NCBI GenBank assembly: GCA_039090855.1
Contig: CM077002.1
Span: 83,704,194 to 83,768,193, forward strand
Direction: 5' to 3'
DNA from: Macrothele yani
Taxonomy: Eukaryota > Arthropoda > Arachnida > Araneae > Macrothelidae
DNA length: 64,000 nucleotides
Shown piece by piece: positions 44,391-55,094 of the stretch (position 1 is its first letter; each line of letters begins with the position of its first letter). Under the pieces are notes generated by a model that did not search any database, had not been told where the DNA came from, and worked only from the letters and a program-made list of their open reading frames with translations. A program made the translations under genes and the position numbers.

Positions 44391-45734
44391 ATAAAGAAAA
44401 TCAACTTTTTTGCTAGATGATGGATGAGTCACTCATGTGAAAATAAAAATTAAGTAAATGTACAATTATGGCACCTTTCAAAAAATTAAAAATTAAAAAA
44501 TCAATTTTCTTTCTCCAAAATTTCAAAAATCCTTAGGTGTGTCTTTTCATTGTAAGTACTTTATGTCTTAATACATATACAATAACATACATATTTAAGG
44601 AGACACCTTTTGAAACAGTTTTATTAATTATAGCATCACAATGAAACATATAAGTTTTTAACAGTCATATAAATAATGCAATTTTTTTCTTGAAAAATTC
44701 AAGAGATCTCAACACAGTTTTTCCCTTTGTAGATACAGTAATTCATTACACTACGTAAAAATATAAAAATATTTTTAACTAATTTAAGAGCACTTTTTTT
44801 AAGAATCATACTTTCTGTAACAAATTTCTTAATGTTGCAATGTTCCAATAACTAAAACATCAGGGATTATTTTTAATAAATGTATACATCACTTGGAAGA
44901 AAAATGTTAAGTGACTTTTTGCACACAACACTACAGAACCAATTTTCGCCAAAACTAGCGATGGTATATGTCATACCTTGAATGGACTGATGTGGAATCA
45001 CACACACACACACACACACACATTTTATCTACTAAACTGGTATGCAAGAGTGAGATAATGTATACAGTATGTCACCTCTGATTAAATTACAGGGAATCAA
45101 ATGAGCCTTTAAATACTAATTATATCCTAGGGTCCCTATATCAGTGGGTGGGCACCCTCAAACTGATAACTGCTGCTTATTCTATATGTTAAATATTATT
45201 TACATTATCACAAAATTTCATATGTATATCAATTTAAAAAGAAATATTTACTAAGCCATGTTTCTAGTTTCAGGAAAAACAGATGACATGAGACATTAAC
45301 TGAATTTCTTACACATGACTGCTTAAAAATAATTAAATAAGAGTTCTTGGTATTTCAGTTCTTGACAATAAATAAAAAAAGCTGATCTGATGAAAATGCT
45401 ATAAAAATAATTACAGCTAGGCCTTACTTAAATCCAGATGGAACTCTTTTTTAGTGAAAAAATTAAAAAACAATTTTAATTGATGTATTTCAGTAATTTT
45501 GATGATATTCTTATAAATTCAAAAACAGTACTTCACCTGAAACCAAAAATAAGAAAATAAATTATATTAATTTTATATTTACCCATGACACTTTCATTGT
45601 GCATGGATCCACTTCAAGGGAGAGTATCAGTCCTAACAAAATGCCATACATTTGAAAACCAAAACTTTACTAAAGTCCAAAAGATAAACTTTTTTTCTTC
45701 TAGAAAGCAGAAATCACTTGTGATGAAAACTTAC
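44391..45734 (-). other. CAPN7: CAPN7 intron sequence with a (CA)n run
   Basis: AT-rich sequence with a (CA)11 microsatellite at about 45000-45021. No gene was recognised. The donor GTAAGT of the 45735 exon is at the right edge. Confidence 0.55.
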
Positions 45735-45895
45735 TGCTTTTAAACAAAGTTCTACAGCCTCTGAGTATAGATCAATAGCATCGCCTTTATTTCCAGCTTC
45801 ATCTTCATCAAGCCCTTGTCGCATTAAAAATTCTGCGCGCTCCAACTGAAGTTTCTGTTCATTCTTCTGAACAGCTTTATGAGATGCTTTCAGCT
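45735..45895 (-). CDS. CAPN7: Calpain-7 exon: second MIT domain
   Basis: Minus-strand exon of 161 bp, acceptor TTGTAG (with a TACTAAT branch-point-like site about 22 bp upstream) and donor GTAAGT. Its first two bases complete the Glu codon begun by the 55848 exon, and it ends in phase 0. It encodes ELKASHKAVQKNEQKLQ, then LERAEFLMRQGLDEDEAGNK and DAIDLYSEAVELCLKA. The match to calpain-7's second MIT domain is strong (LERAHFL, DEDE, DAIELYTEAVDLCLK in vertebrates). MIT repeats recruit the protease to ESCRT-III on endosomes and the midbody. A LINE fragment begins only about 40 bp upstream of the acceptor. Confidence 0.92.
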
Positions 45896-45934
45896 CTACA
45901 ACATAAAATGGTCAAATTAGTACATAAGGCAGAA

Positions 45935-46490
45935 TGAAAAAAAGTGAATTCTTCATTGAAAGTCATAGCTGCTCTGGGAGATTTTCACAGGATTGATCGG
46001 TTCTCTAGAGAGTCCCACATGGCTGTGTATGAAAGTGTAATTGTTCCTACTCTGATGTATGGCAGTGAAACCTGGATACTGCAGAAGAAACATAGGAGTC
46101 GTTTGTGTGCTGGAGGAATGTGTTACTTACGGGGAGTTTGTGGCAAGACACGGTCTGATCGTGTGAGGAATGAAGATGTGTTGCAGTTGTGTGATGTGAA
46201 GCAAAATGTTGTTAGCAAGGTGAAGACCAATATGCTTCGGTGCCATGTTGAAAGAATGAGTGATGAGATGCTTACTAAAAAATCCTTTTAGCCCAAGTGG
46301 CAGGAAGGAAAGGCAGAGGAAGGCCAAGGAAAACATGGGTGGATCAGATTCAGGAGTGTCTGCATGAGAAAAAGATTATGAGTATGAAGTATAAAAGATC
46401 TTGTGTGCGGCGTGTAATGGATATCAGTGAAGCCCGAGTTGTATGTCAAGATCGCTGTAAATGGAGAAGTTTGATACGACAACAATAAGT
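45935..46490 (+). mobile_element. 5'-truncated LINE fragment (C-terminal region)
   Basis: The plus strand encodes YESVIVPTLMYGSETWILQK, then a region with DRVRNEDVLQLC, RMSDEMLTKKS and, after a frame change at about 46288, GRKGRGRPRKTWVDQIQECL and VVCQDRCKWRSLIRQQ. This is the segment that follows the reverse transcriptase in several non-LTR retrotransposons, and it differs from the RTE copies here. No catalytic motifs remain. It lies antisense to CAPN7, just upstream of an acceptor site. Confidence 0.78.
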
Positions 46491-47441
46491 AAAAATATCT
46501 GGTGGTTGTATTTCTTTTTGGTGCTAACCTCTGAATCTCAGAGAACAGCTTAGTGATATGTATGTAATGTATGTGAAAAAAAGTAATCTTGGAAGTGTTC
46601 TGTTTCCTGTATAAAATATAATCAAGAACAAAAAAAATATGGAACCTATATCATTAAGTGAAATTTAAAATTGATATCTGCTACAACAATTCTTTTTAGG
46701 ACATAAAAACATTATCAAAATGCTTGCAAATATTTTAAGGCCCTAAATACTTTTAAGGATAAGTTATCTCTCTATTCTAAAAAAAAAAAACTGCCCCCGC
46801 TGTTTTAGAAATTTCGCGACACTCTTGCTTTCCTAGCTCGCAGCGCAAAACGTATTGAACACAAAAATATGAAATTTACATCGTTTGTAGATAATTGTTT
46901 GGAGAACACGCTGAAATAAACCGTTTCTCTCGATTCTGACGATACTTCAAGAGCTATTGTATTTCAAACTTAAGGAAAGCAAGAAAGTGCTATCAGGTCG
47001 CGTTCCGGACACACTAACAACAACAGAACCACGGAACTTTGTAGGTATGAAGTGCCATGACCGAATTTTTGCACTTAGTTGCCCTTTTTTTAAATTTCAA
47101 TTTATTTTACGCGAAATTAAAATTTTAAATTTCACAAAATTTTCTATTTCGCGATGAGATCCATTTAAAAAACGGATATATCGCAAACTATAAATCACAA
47201 CGCATTGCAATTTGTACAACATAAACTTACAACTATCATCCCTTTTTTTACAAAAAAATTAAGAAAAAGTCATTTTCTGATTTTTAAGAATTTTTTAAAG
47301 ACTCAAAGGAAAGAAACGAACGGTTTGTCTATCTTCACGTTAACTACAGAGGAACATTCTGGTCCCGTGACCTGCTGCCATGGTGACGCAGAGAATTTGT
47401 TATGCATATGTTTTGTTGGTAAAGCTATCTCAGTTGTTTAA
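46491..47441. other. Gene-free CAPN7 intron stretch
   Basis: No gene was recognised. The part from about 46800 to 47400 has more CpG than its surroundings, which may indicate an unrecognised mobile sequence. Confidence 0.45.
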
Positions 47442-47880
47442 GGTGGACATCAAGTAATTTTGCTTCCTATACTTCCAATGGAAAAACTTCTGTACATATT
47501 TTCTTCACAATTAATGCGTTTCCAAGGATGAAAATTTGAACATCGATTAAAATAGCTTCATATTATAACTTGGAATACTTAATATTTTCTAAAACATAAG
47601 CATAATTATGCAATCCAACATTTATTTGTCTATTGACGTCATCAAAGTACAGGTTGCGTTATCTTTTTTTCCGGTTCCAACACCACCAAAGGAGAAGTTA
47701 TTGATTTTTAATATAATTATGGTTATGTTTTAGAACATATTAAGTATTCCAAGTTATAATATGAAGTTATTTTAATTAATGTTCAAATTTTCATCCTTGG
47801 GAACACACTAATTGTGAAGGAAATGTGTACAAAAGTTTTTCCATTAGAAGTATAGGAAGCAAAATTACTTGACGTCCACC
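47442..47880. repeat. Foldback MITE with ~165-bp arms
   Basis: The left arm (47442-47609, from GGTGGACATCAAGTAATTTT) and right arm (47715-47880) are inverted copies with about 10% differences. The centre of about 105 bp is non-coding. No target duplication is obvious (flanks TTTAA and ATAAC). It fits a non-autonomous DNA transposon of unknown family. Confidence 0.8.
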
Positions 47881-48447
47881 ATAACGGTTTAGCATAATGG
47901 TTTACGGAAATGCTTTTTGGACCGCTTTTGTTTTCCTTAGTGGTAAATTTAGTAAGTGCTATAAGTTCAAACGACAAAAGTCCGCCCTTCCAAAAATTAA
48001 CGACAGTAAAAAAAACTCTGAAACTTCGGAATAACAAGCCTTATTTGCTTAGACATGCAATAAAAATGGAAATTTATATGAGTTTTCCAGTTTTTATTTC
48101 ATGTGATCGGATTTTATTTCATGGAGATCGGGCTGCAGGGCCTGAGCGGTACTCTGGAAATGAGCGTAGCGAACCTAGAGGAGCAGCCCCTAGTGATATA
48201 AGTTAAAACTGTAATGTTAGTACTGTATTACATTAATTTTTCTCTATGTAACCACACATAATGCACGCAATATAAACAAAATTGTTTTCAAGATTTTTTA
48301 TCATATGAGGCATTTTTATACAATGAAATAATAATCGTGATTTCAAAATCTTCCCATGGTAGAGAACTCTGGCTGCTTTTTCTCTTTTATTTAGAACAAA
48401 AAAGTTTTCATTTAATCCCTACTGTGAACTGCATTTATATTATGTTC
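47881..48447. other. Gene-free CAPN7 intron stretch
   Basis: No gene was recognised. It contains a GC-richer phrase (GAAATGAGCGTAGCGAACCT near 48160). Confidence 0.45.
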
Positions 48448-48779
48448 TCTCAGTATTATAAATATTTAACGGGAATTATCGAGAATAAATTTATTAAGGT
48501 ACATTACCTCTCAATTTTTCGATCTAAACACTAGATCTTCGTATATTACTTTGAAGTAGGAAGGAAAATATAATACCACATAATTATACAAGAAGCCTAC
48601 AAATACAGGAAAATTTTTAAATTATAAATCAGATCACCCTAATTATATAAAGAAAAATGTAGCTTTACAATTTAAAAAAAAAAAGTTGAAAAGCTGAATT
48701 CATCTTCAGAAGCTAAGAAAAAACATAAAAATAAGTTAAAATCAATCTTATTAAAAAATGATTACCCTTAAAAAAAATT

Positions 48780-49760
48780 CGTGAACTACTGGAAGAAAAT
48801 CCTTCTAGGAAAAAAACAGGCACTACAGACAAAAATAAAGAGAAAATTGAATATTTATTCACAAGAAAAGTCACTTACCACAAGAGACTGTTTGAAAAAC
48901 TGAAGAAAATCAGCACTAAATATAAAATTAGGTTAGCTAGCTCCAGGTTTAAATAACAAAATTAAAAAATACTTACCATCCCTAAAACAAAAAGAAGAAA
49001 ATACTTTACTCCAGGAAGGAGTCATTTATAAAATAGAGTGTTCATGTGGATTACCATATATAGGAGAAACAGGAAGAAGGTTAACCACCAGAATTAAAGA
49101 ACACAAAGCAGCAATAAGGAACAGCTCAAATAAAACAGGATTAGACAGGCACATACAACGGAGACATTTATAAAATAGTTTGTTCTTGTGGATTACCATA
49201 TATAGGAGAAACAGGAAGAAGGTTAACCACCAGAATTAAAGAACACAAAGCAGCAATAAGGAACAGCTCAAATAAAACAGGATTAGACAGGCACATACAA
49301 CGGAGTCATTTATAAAATAGTTTGTTCTTGTGGATTACCATATATAGGAGAAACAGGAAGAAGGTTAACCACCAGAATTATAGAACACAAAGCAGCAATA
49401 AGGAACAGGTCAAATAAAACAGGATTAGACAGGCACATACAACGGAGTCATTTATAAAATAGTTTGTTCTTGTGGATTACCATATATAGGAGAAACAGGA
49501 AGAAGGTTAACCACCAGAATTATAGAACACAAAGCAGCAATAAGGAACAGGTCAAATAAAACAGGATTAGACAGGCACATACAACAAACTGGCCACAAAA
49601 TGGACTGGGACTCCTTAAAAGTGATCAAACATCAATCCCACGCAATTATCCGGAAATTAGAGGAATCCCTGGAAATTTACAAGACACAAGGAGGCAACAT
49701 CAATGACCATGCTGGATGGAAAATCCATCAGGATTGGTCGCCAGACCTGTGGAAGTAGTA
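48780..49760 (+). pseudogene. PLE-4 GIY-YIG endonuclease with fourfold internal repeat
   Basis: Readable pieces are the linker (FTRKVTYHKRLFEKLKKIST, ~48865), a broken stretch near 48945, the endonuclease core (IYKIECSCGLPYIGETGRRL at 49024-49080, TRIKEHKAAIRN, GLDRHIQ), then three further copies of that core. After them come the C-terminal sequence (GHKMDWDSLKVIK, ~49590) and the end near 49758. The 142-bp unit is not a multiple of three, so each added copy changes frame. The single copy would fit the layout of PLE-2 and PLE-3. Confidence 0.85.
49018..49585 (+). repeat. Tandem array: four 142-bp units of GIY-YIG coding sequence
   Basis: Units start at 49018, 49160, 49302 and 49444 (GGAGNCATTTATAAAATAG). 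Each unit spans the Cys-x-Cys and YIG core to GLDRHIQ. Unit 1 has AGAGTGTTCATG where units 2-4 have AGTTTGTTCTTG. Units 3 and 4 share two further changes (AATTATAGAAC and GAACAGGTC), so the last duplication was of a 3/4-type unit. Confidence 0.96.
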
Positions 49761-49774
49761 AGACGCAAGAACTC

Positions 49775-49803
49775 CTGACGAAGGTCTAGTGTTTACATCG
49801 AAA
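49775..49803 (+). ncRNA. Degenerate hammerhead-like core, PLE-4 3' region
   Basis: CTGACGA (49775-49781) and GAAA (49800-49803) are in hammerhead order, but the intervening stem II pairs poorly. Position relative to the end of the coding region matches PLE-2 and PLE-3. It is probably a decayed motif. Confidence 0.35.
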
Positions 49804-49865
49804 GTTTGAGAAGTAATGTACCTTAATAAATTTATCCTCGATAATTCCTGTTAAATACCGTATAT

Positions 49866-52800
49866 CATCATCATCATCATTGTCAACCATTATCAATCCA
49901 CTGCTGGACGAAGGTCTCCCCAAGTTTCCTCCACAACGGTCTGTCTTGTGCCAGTCTCCTCCATGTCACCCCTGCATACTTTCGAATTTCATCCACCCAT
50001 CTCCCATGTGGTCTTCTTCTGGGTCTTTTCCTGTCCCTTGGAATCCAATCTAAAATTTCAGCTGTCCATCGATGGTCTGTCCTTCTGGCAGTATGTCCAG
50101 CCCATTGCCATTTCAGGGATTTAACTCTGATCATGATGTCTTCCACTCTTGTCATTTTTCGGATCCACGAGTTCCTCTTCTTATCTCTCCTGGTTACACC
50201 AAGCATGCACCTCTCCATGCTGCTTTGAGTTGTCTGCAGCCTTTGTATGTCTCTTTTAGTTAAGGTCCACGTCTCTGCACCATACGTAAGCACTGGAAGG
50301 ATGCACTGATCAAACACTTTTCTTTTAAGACATAATGGCATATTGCTCTTGAAAATTATGCTGTTTCTTCCAAAAGCTCTCCAGGCAAGTTTTGTACGCC
50401 GATTAATTTCTTCATCAATGTGACCCTCACTTGATATCTGCTGTCCAAGATAAACGTACGTGTCTGTTATCTCCAGCTTTTCTCCATCAATCGATAAATC
50501 TTCATTTCTTGTAAAAGCATTGAACATCACTTTTGTCTTCTGAAAGTTCATTTTTAATCCCACTTCTTTACTCTTGTCAGCAAGTTCCTGGATCATACTC
50601 TGCAGCTCTGATGGGGTAGTTGCAAAAATGACTACGTCATCAGCAAAACTAAGGTGGGTTAGATAATCTCCATTAATCTTTATCCCCTTGCTTTCCCAGC
50701 TCAGCAACTGAAAAACATTTTCCAATGTGGCATTAAAGAGCTTCGGAGATATGGTGTCACCTTGTCTCACTCCCTTTCCAATTTTTACGTGTGTTGTATT
50801 TTCAAACAGCCGAATCTTTGCACTTGCGTTTTCATAGATGTTATTAATAATATTAATGTATGCATCTTCAATACCGCAGGTTTTCAGAGCCATTGTAACT
50901 GCTGATGGTTTCACCAAATCAAAGGCTTTTTCATAATCGATAAAAGCCATGCACAATGGAAGTTCATATTCCCTCGCTCTTTCAATTAGTTCTCTCAGCA
51001 CGTGGATATGATCTATTGTGCTGTAGCCACTCCTGAATCCAGCTTGTTCTCTCGGTTGAGCCATGTCCAGTGTTACCTTCAAGCGGTGTGAAAGAACTTT
51101 AGTGAAGATTTTATAAACTACTGATAGGTGGCTGATAGGTCTGTAGTTTCCGAGATCTTCAATGTCACCTTTCTTATGTAGCAGGATCATTGTAGCGGTA
51201 TTCCAATCCTCAGGAATCTTTCCTTCATTAAGGCATCGAGTGAAAATTTGGGCGAGTACTGTTTCGATTTCTCCACTTGCTTCTTGTATGATGTCTACAG
51301 TAATTCCATCTTCTCCTGGAGCTTTTCCTCGCTTCATGTTCTTGATTGCATGTGCAACTTCTGCTGGAAGGACTGGAGGAACTCTGGTACTGGTATCTTT
51401 CATGATGTCTGGAGTGCATGTATCATCCCTTTCATATAATTTGAAGTAGAAATCTTTCACTCTTGTCAAAATTTCGCCTCTATTTCTTGTTACAGAACCA
51501 TCTTCTTTTCTCAGTGCCATAATCTGTTTTCTTCCCTTACTGAGATGTCCCTTTGCCAATTTTAGGCTTTGGTTGTTTTCAATTGCTTTCCTCACTAGTT
51601 CACAGTTGAATTTCCTTACGTCTTCAGTGATACTTTTTCTTACTGTCTTGCATAGCTCTATATATTCCACTTTGAAAGTCACATCTTCTTTAGTTGTCCT
51701 CATCTCTCTTCTTTTTTGCATCAACATTTTGGTTTTTCCTGATAATTTGTTCACATGCAACTTGTTCTTAGACCCAGCTAATTTTGTTGCTGTTTCCATA
51801 AGAGCTTTGGTTACTTTTCTGTTAACTTCAGAGATGTCCACTTCTTCCGATGTTAGGCCTTCTAAAGCGGAGAACCTGTTCTTCAGTTCTAACTTGAAGG
51901 TATTATGGTGTTTTTTAAGGTTGGTTATGTCAATTGATTTTGTTTGTCTTATGAGCTTGCCACGTTCAAGTTTAGTGTTGAGGTGCATCTTACATCTCAC
52001 CAATCTATGGTCACTACCTGTGTTGAACTTGTTTAGCACACTGCAGTCTTCTATGACGAATTTTTTGTTACACATAATAAAATCAATTTCACTTGTCGTC
52101 CCATTTGGATGTCTCCATGTCCATTTCCTGTGTGGCTTTTTCTTGAAGAAGGAGTTCAAGATGAAAAACCCTTCTGCCTCTGCAAACTCAACGAGAGTAT
52201 TTCCACGCTGGTTTCTGTTGCCATGACCGAATTTACCTACTGAAGTTTCATTATGTTGCCGTTGCCCTATTTTTGCATTGAAATCTCCCATAATTATTTT
52301 CAAGTGCTGCTTACCTTTATTATTTAGACGACAAATTTCCTCATAAAATTCTTCAATTTCTTCTTCAGGATGACTTGTGGTGGGTGCATAAGTTTGAATA
52401 ATCTGAGCCTGGTATCTTTTCGAGAGTTGGATAACAAGTCGTGCAGCTCTGTCAGAGGAACTTTCAACTTCTACAACTTTATCCTTCAGTTTCTTGTTTA
52501 TTATAAATCCAACGCCACTAGTTCTGCCAGTATCTGTCCCACGATAGTAGAAGAGATGTCCACTTTTCAGTTCGATGAGATCTTCTCCTTTTCTCCTTAC
52601 CTCACTTAGCCCCATGATGTCCCACTTGATCCTTTGTAGTTCCTCTTCCAATTCAAGAAGCCTTGAATCAGAAGATAGGGAGCGTCCATTGTAAGTAGCC
52701 AAGGTCAGCATCAGATGGCAGCCTAGTCCGGTCCTCCGGGGATTCTTAGCACCCTCTGCCTTCATGTCGCACTGGCCGCTGCCTTGGCCAGGTACATTCC

Positions 52801-53052
52801 AGCTGCCGGAGACTGAGGGCCAAGATTTAAGTTGTGGAATCATTTTGGAGGGGTTTGGCCATAACTCACCACGCTGGCCAAGCAGGTTGGTGAGTGTGGG
52901 ATAGAATTTCCTCTAATCCCGATGGTATAGTTATACCGCTATGGGCGGTCGTCAGAGCCCCTTTAGTGGGAACAGGATGCACCACGAGAAGGCGGGGTTG
53001 ACAGTTGTCAAGGAGAGGCTGTGGTGTTACGCATCACCTGACCTTACATCCC
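49866..53052 (-). mobile_element. RTE-type LINE, copy C (full length, intact coding)
   Basis: It runs from the (TCA)n 3' tail (49866) to the family 5' terminus (CATCCC, 53052), 3187 bp. The target duplication is AATACCGTATAT at 49854-49865 and 53053-53064. The target lies across the left end of the pogo element, so the insertion is younger than pogo. The 5' untranslated region is about 210 bp. Confidence 0.96.
49883..52843 (-). CDS. RTE endonuclease-reverse transcriptase, uninterrupted
   Basis: This 986-residue protein drives target-primed reverse transcription. The AP-type endonuclease occupies about residues 45-285: TYNGRSL (50-56), SEVRR (80-84), TYAPT (151-155), GDFNAKIG (186-193), WTWRHPNG (241-248), EIDFIM (252-257) and SDHRLV (277-282). 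The reverse transcriptase occupies about 540-800: NYRPIS (566-571), QAGFRSGYST (600-609), FIDYEKAFD (634-642), GVRQGDTISP (691-700) and the catalytic FADD (733-736). A basic C-terminal tail (RPRRRPHGRW) follows. A few residues differ from copies A and B at otherwise constant positions (PISHLSV, KAFDLV, LSFADD), so activity is uncertain despite the intact frame. The start is the first Met of the frame; a second lies at residue 27. Confidence 0.93.
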   Translation of the reverse strand: MIPQLKSWPSVSGSWNVPGQGSGQCDMKAEGAKNPRRTGLGCHLMLTLATYNGRSLSSDSRLLELEEELQRIKWDIMGLSEVRRKGEDLIELKSGHLFYYRGTDTGRTSGVGFIINKKLKDKVVEVESSSDRAARLVIQLSKRYQAQIIQTYAPTTSHPEEEIEEFYEEICRLNNKGKQHLKIIMGDFNAKIGQRQHNETSVGKFGHGNRNQRGNTLVEFAEAEGFFILNSFFKKKPHRKWTWRHPNGTTSEIDFIMCNKKFVIEDCSVLNKFNTGSDHRLVRCKMHLNTKLERGKLIRQTKSIDITNLKKHHNTFKLELKNRFSALEGLTSEEVDISEVNRKVTKALMETATKLAGSKNKLHVNKLSGKTKMLMQKRREMRTTKEDVTFKVEYIELCKTVRKSITEDVRKFNCELVRKAIENNQSLKLAKGHLSKGRKQIMALRKEDGSVTRNRGEILTRVKDFYFKLYERDDTCTPDIMKDTSTRVPPVLPAEVAHAIKNMKRGKAPGEDGITVDIIQEASGEIETVLAQIFTRCLNEGKIPEDWNTATMILLHKKGDIEDLGNYRPISHLSVVYKIFTKVLSHRLKVTLDMAQPREQAGFRSGYSTIDHIHVLRELIERAREYELPLCMAFIDYEKAFDLVKPSAVTMALKTCGIEDAYINIINNIYENASAKIRLFENTTHVKIGKGVRQGDTISPKLFNATLENVFQLLSWESKGIKINGDYLTHLSFADDVVIFATTPSELQSMIQELADKSKEVGLKMNFQKTKVMFNAFTRNEDLSIDGEKLEITDTYVYLGQQISSEGHIDEEINRRTKLAWRAFGRNSIIFKSNMPLCLKRKVFDQCILPVLTYGAETWTLTKRDIQRLQTTQSSMERCMLGVTRRDKKRNSWIRKMTRVEDIMIRVKSLKWQWAGHTARRTDHRWTAEILDWIPRDRKRPRRRPHGRWVDEIRKYAGVTWRRLAQDRPLWRKLGETFVQQWIDNG

Positions 53053-53056
53053 AATA

Positions 53057-55094
53057 CCGTATATACTCGCGTATAAGTCGAGAAATTTGGGACAAAATGA
53101 GAGCTTCAAAGTAATGGGGTTGACTTATATGCGGGGTCTAAAAAAATCGTAAGTCCAAAAGTTCTTCCCATGAGGCAAAAGGCAATCCATCCCAAAAGAA
53201 ATAAAAATGCCGATGCGGTATTAATTACGAAATCGCAACCCTCCGAAAGAAAAAAAAAAAGAAAGAAAGAAAAAACACCGATGTGGTAGAATTACGAAAT
53301 CGCGACAATCCGAATTTCTCCGCGCTTTGAAAAGTCTCCTCTCTCCTGGCTTTGCGTATTCACAGCGCAGTCACAGCCGTGCATAGAAAGCTCCGCCCTT
53401 CTGACTACCAGTTGATTGCACTGACCTTCGACGTAACGGAGCCATGCAACAGCCAGTGTTATTTGTTGCTTGTTCTTAATCACACGTGTTTTTCTTGTTC
53501 TTAATTGCACGTGTCTCGCTTCTCCAATTATGGGTGACACGGATTGTGTAAAGAAACGGATGTCCTATAATGCAGGATTCAAGTTGAAAGTGGTTTCTTT
53601 TGCAGAAAATACCAACAACTGTGCTGCTTCACGTCAATTTGGCATTAACGAAAAACTGATTTGAGATTGGCGTAAAAAAAAAAACGGACTTGGTGAAAAT
53701 CCAAAAATCGCAAAAGGCACTGCACCGTGGAACGACATCTTTCCCAGAGCTGGAAAGTGTCTTGAATGATTGGATTGTGGGCTGCAGACAAAATGGTTAC
53801 ATTGTAACGTGAACTGGTATAAGTTTGCGAGCAAATGAAGCTCGCAAAAGATTAAAAGTTTGCAGCCGCAAATAACACTTTTCGTGCCTCACCAGGTTGG
53901 TGCACAAGGTTTATGAACCGCTATGGGTTGTGTCTACGCCAGCACACCAAAATTGCACAAAAGTTACCTCGTGACCTCGAAGCAAAGATAATGGAATTTC
54001 AAAAGTATGTAATTCAAAAGAGAAAAGAGACTGCTTTTGAACTTTCCCAAATAGGGAACATGGATGAAACCGCCATGTGTTTCGACCTTCCTGGAAATAA
54101 GACGGTGAACCAAAAGGGCGAAAAAATATCTTGATCAAAACGACTGGCCACGAAAAATCCAGTTTCACTGTTGTTCTTTCCTGTTTGGCCGACGTCCGTA
54201 AGCTACCTCCGGTAATTATTTTCAAACGCAAAACTCTGCCGAAAAGCGTTGTCTTTCCGTCTGGTGTGTTCGTTTGTGCCCATGAAAAAGGATGGATGAA
54301 CGAATCCGGAACAACTGACTGGTTAAAGAATGTGTGGAACAAAAGGCCAGGTGCACTTTTGAGGAAACCTTCTCTTTTGGTGTGGGATATGTTTGTTGCA
54401 CACCGTTGTGCAGAAGTGAAAAAAAACTGCAGAAAATTCAAAAACAACTCTTGCTGTCATCCCAGATGGGTTGATATTTGTTCTTCAACCACTAGATGTC
54501 TGCCTTAATAAGCCCTTCAAGGACAATGTGCGGAGGTATTGGGCAGATTGGATAAGTTCCGATTTGCCGACTGAAACCAAGGGCGGAAATCTAAAGAAGC
54601 CGGATATCGTTTTGATTGTGCGATGGGTCAAGGATGCTTGGGATGCGATACCTGCGGAAATGGTCGTGAAATCATTCAAGAAATGTTGCATTAGTAACAA
54701 ACTTGATGGCACAGAGGATGATGAGATTTTTATGAGTGATGATGACAGTGATTCTGATGACACAGGCATAGATGGGAATACTGATGTTTATGATGACGCG
54801 CCGATGATGGAGAAAGACTTTTTGAACTGTTTGGCGAGTCTGACTCGGAATCGGATTTTGAAGGGTTCCGATGAAGTTTTTGGGTATGCAAATTAAATTT
54901 AGTATTATATATATAACTTTTTTCGTTTTCAAATCTTTTTGAATAAATTCATTGAAATTTTTTTTTTCTCATTCCGGGATCGACTTATATGCAAGTTTCC
55001 GATTTCTTATGATTTTTTCCTCTGAAAGTGGGGAGTCGACTTATACGCGAGGTCGACTTATACGCGAAGTCGACTTATACGCGAGTATATACGG
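53057..55094 (+). mobile_element. pogo/Tigger-like DNA transposon
   Basis: The left end CCGTATATACTCGCGTATAA (53057) and the inverted right end (finishing 55094) match. TA lies outside each (53055-53056, 55095-55096). A second copy of the first bases of the left end sits at 49858-49865, because RTE copy C inserted there. At the right end the phrase GTCGACTTATACGCGA is locally tandem (55033-55085). The transposase is on the plus strand. Confidence 0.92.
53529..54896 (+). pseudogene. pogo-family transposase, broken
   Basis: The start MGDTDCVKKRMSYNAGFKLK opens a helix-turn-helix (SFAENTNNCAASRQFGINEK). The next codon is TGA (53662) where relatives have Arg, a probable CGA-to-TGA change. After a damaged second DNA-binding region, the catalytic domain shows NMDETAMCFDLPGNKTVN (first Asp, ~54060), SLLVWDMFVAHR (second Asp, ~54385) and FVLQPLDVCLNKPFK (third Asp, ~54490). 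This is the DDxD arrangement of pogo/Jerky-type transposases. Frame changes occur at about 54130 and 54440. The C-terminus is acidic (DDDSDSDDTG) and ends at 54896. It is non-functional as read. Confidence 0.88.

Noticed and set aside
49018..49585. CRISPR-like array
   Set aside because: Units are 142 bp with no spacers and encode a GIY-YIG motif in a eukaryotic retroelement.
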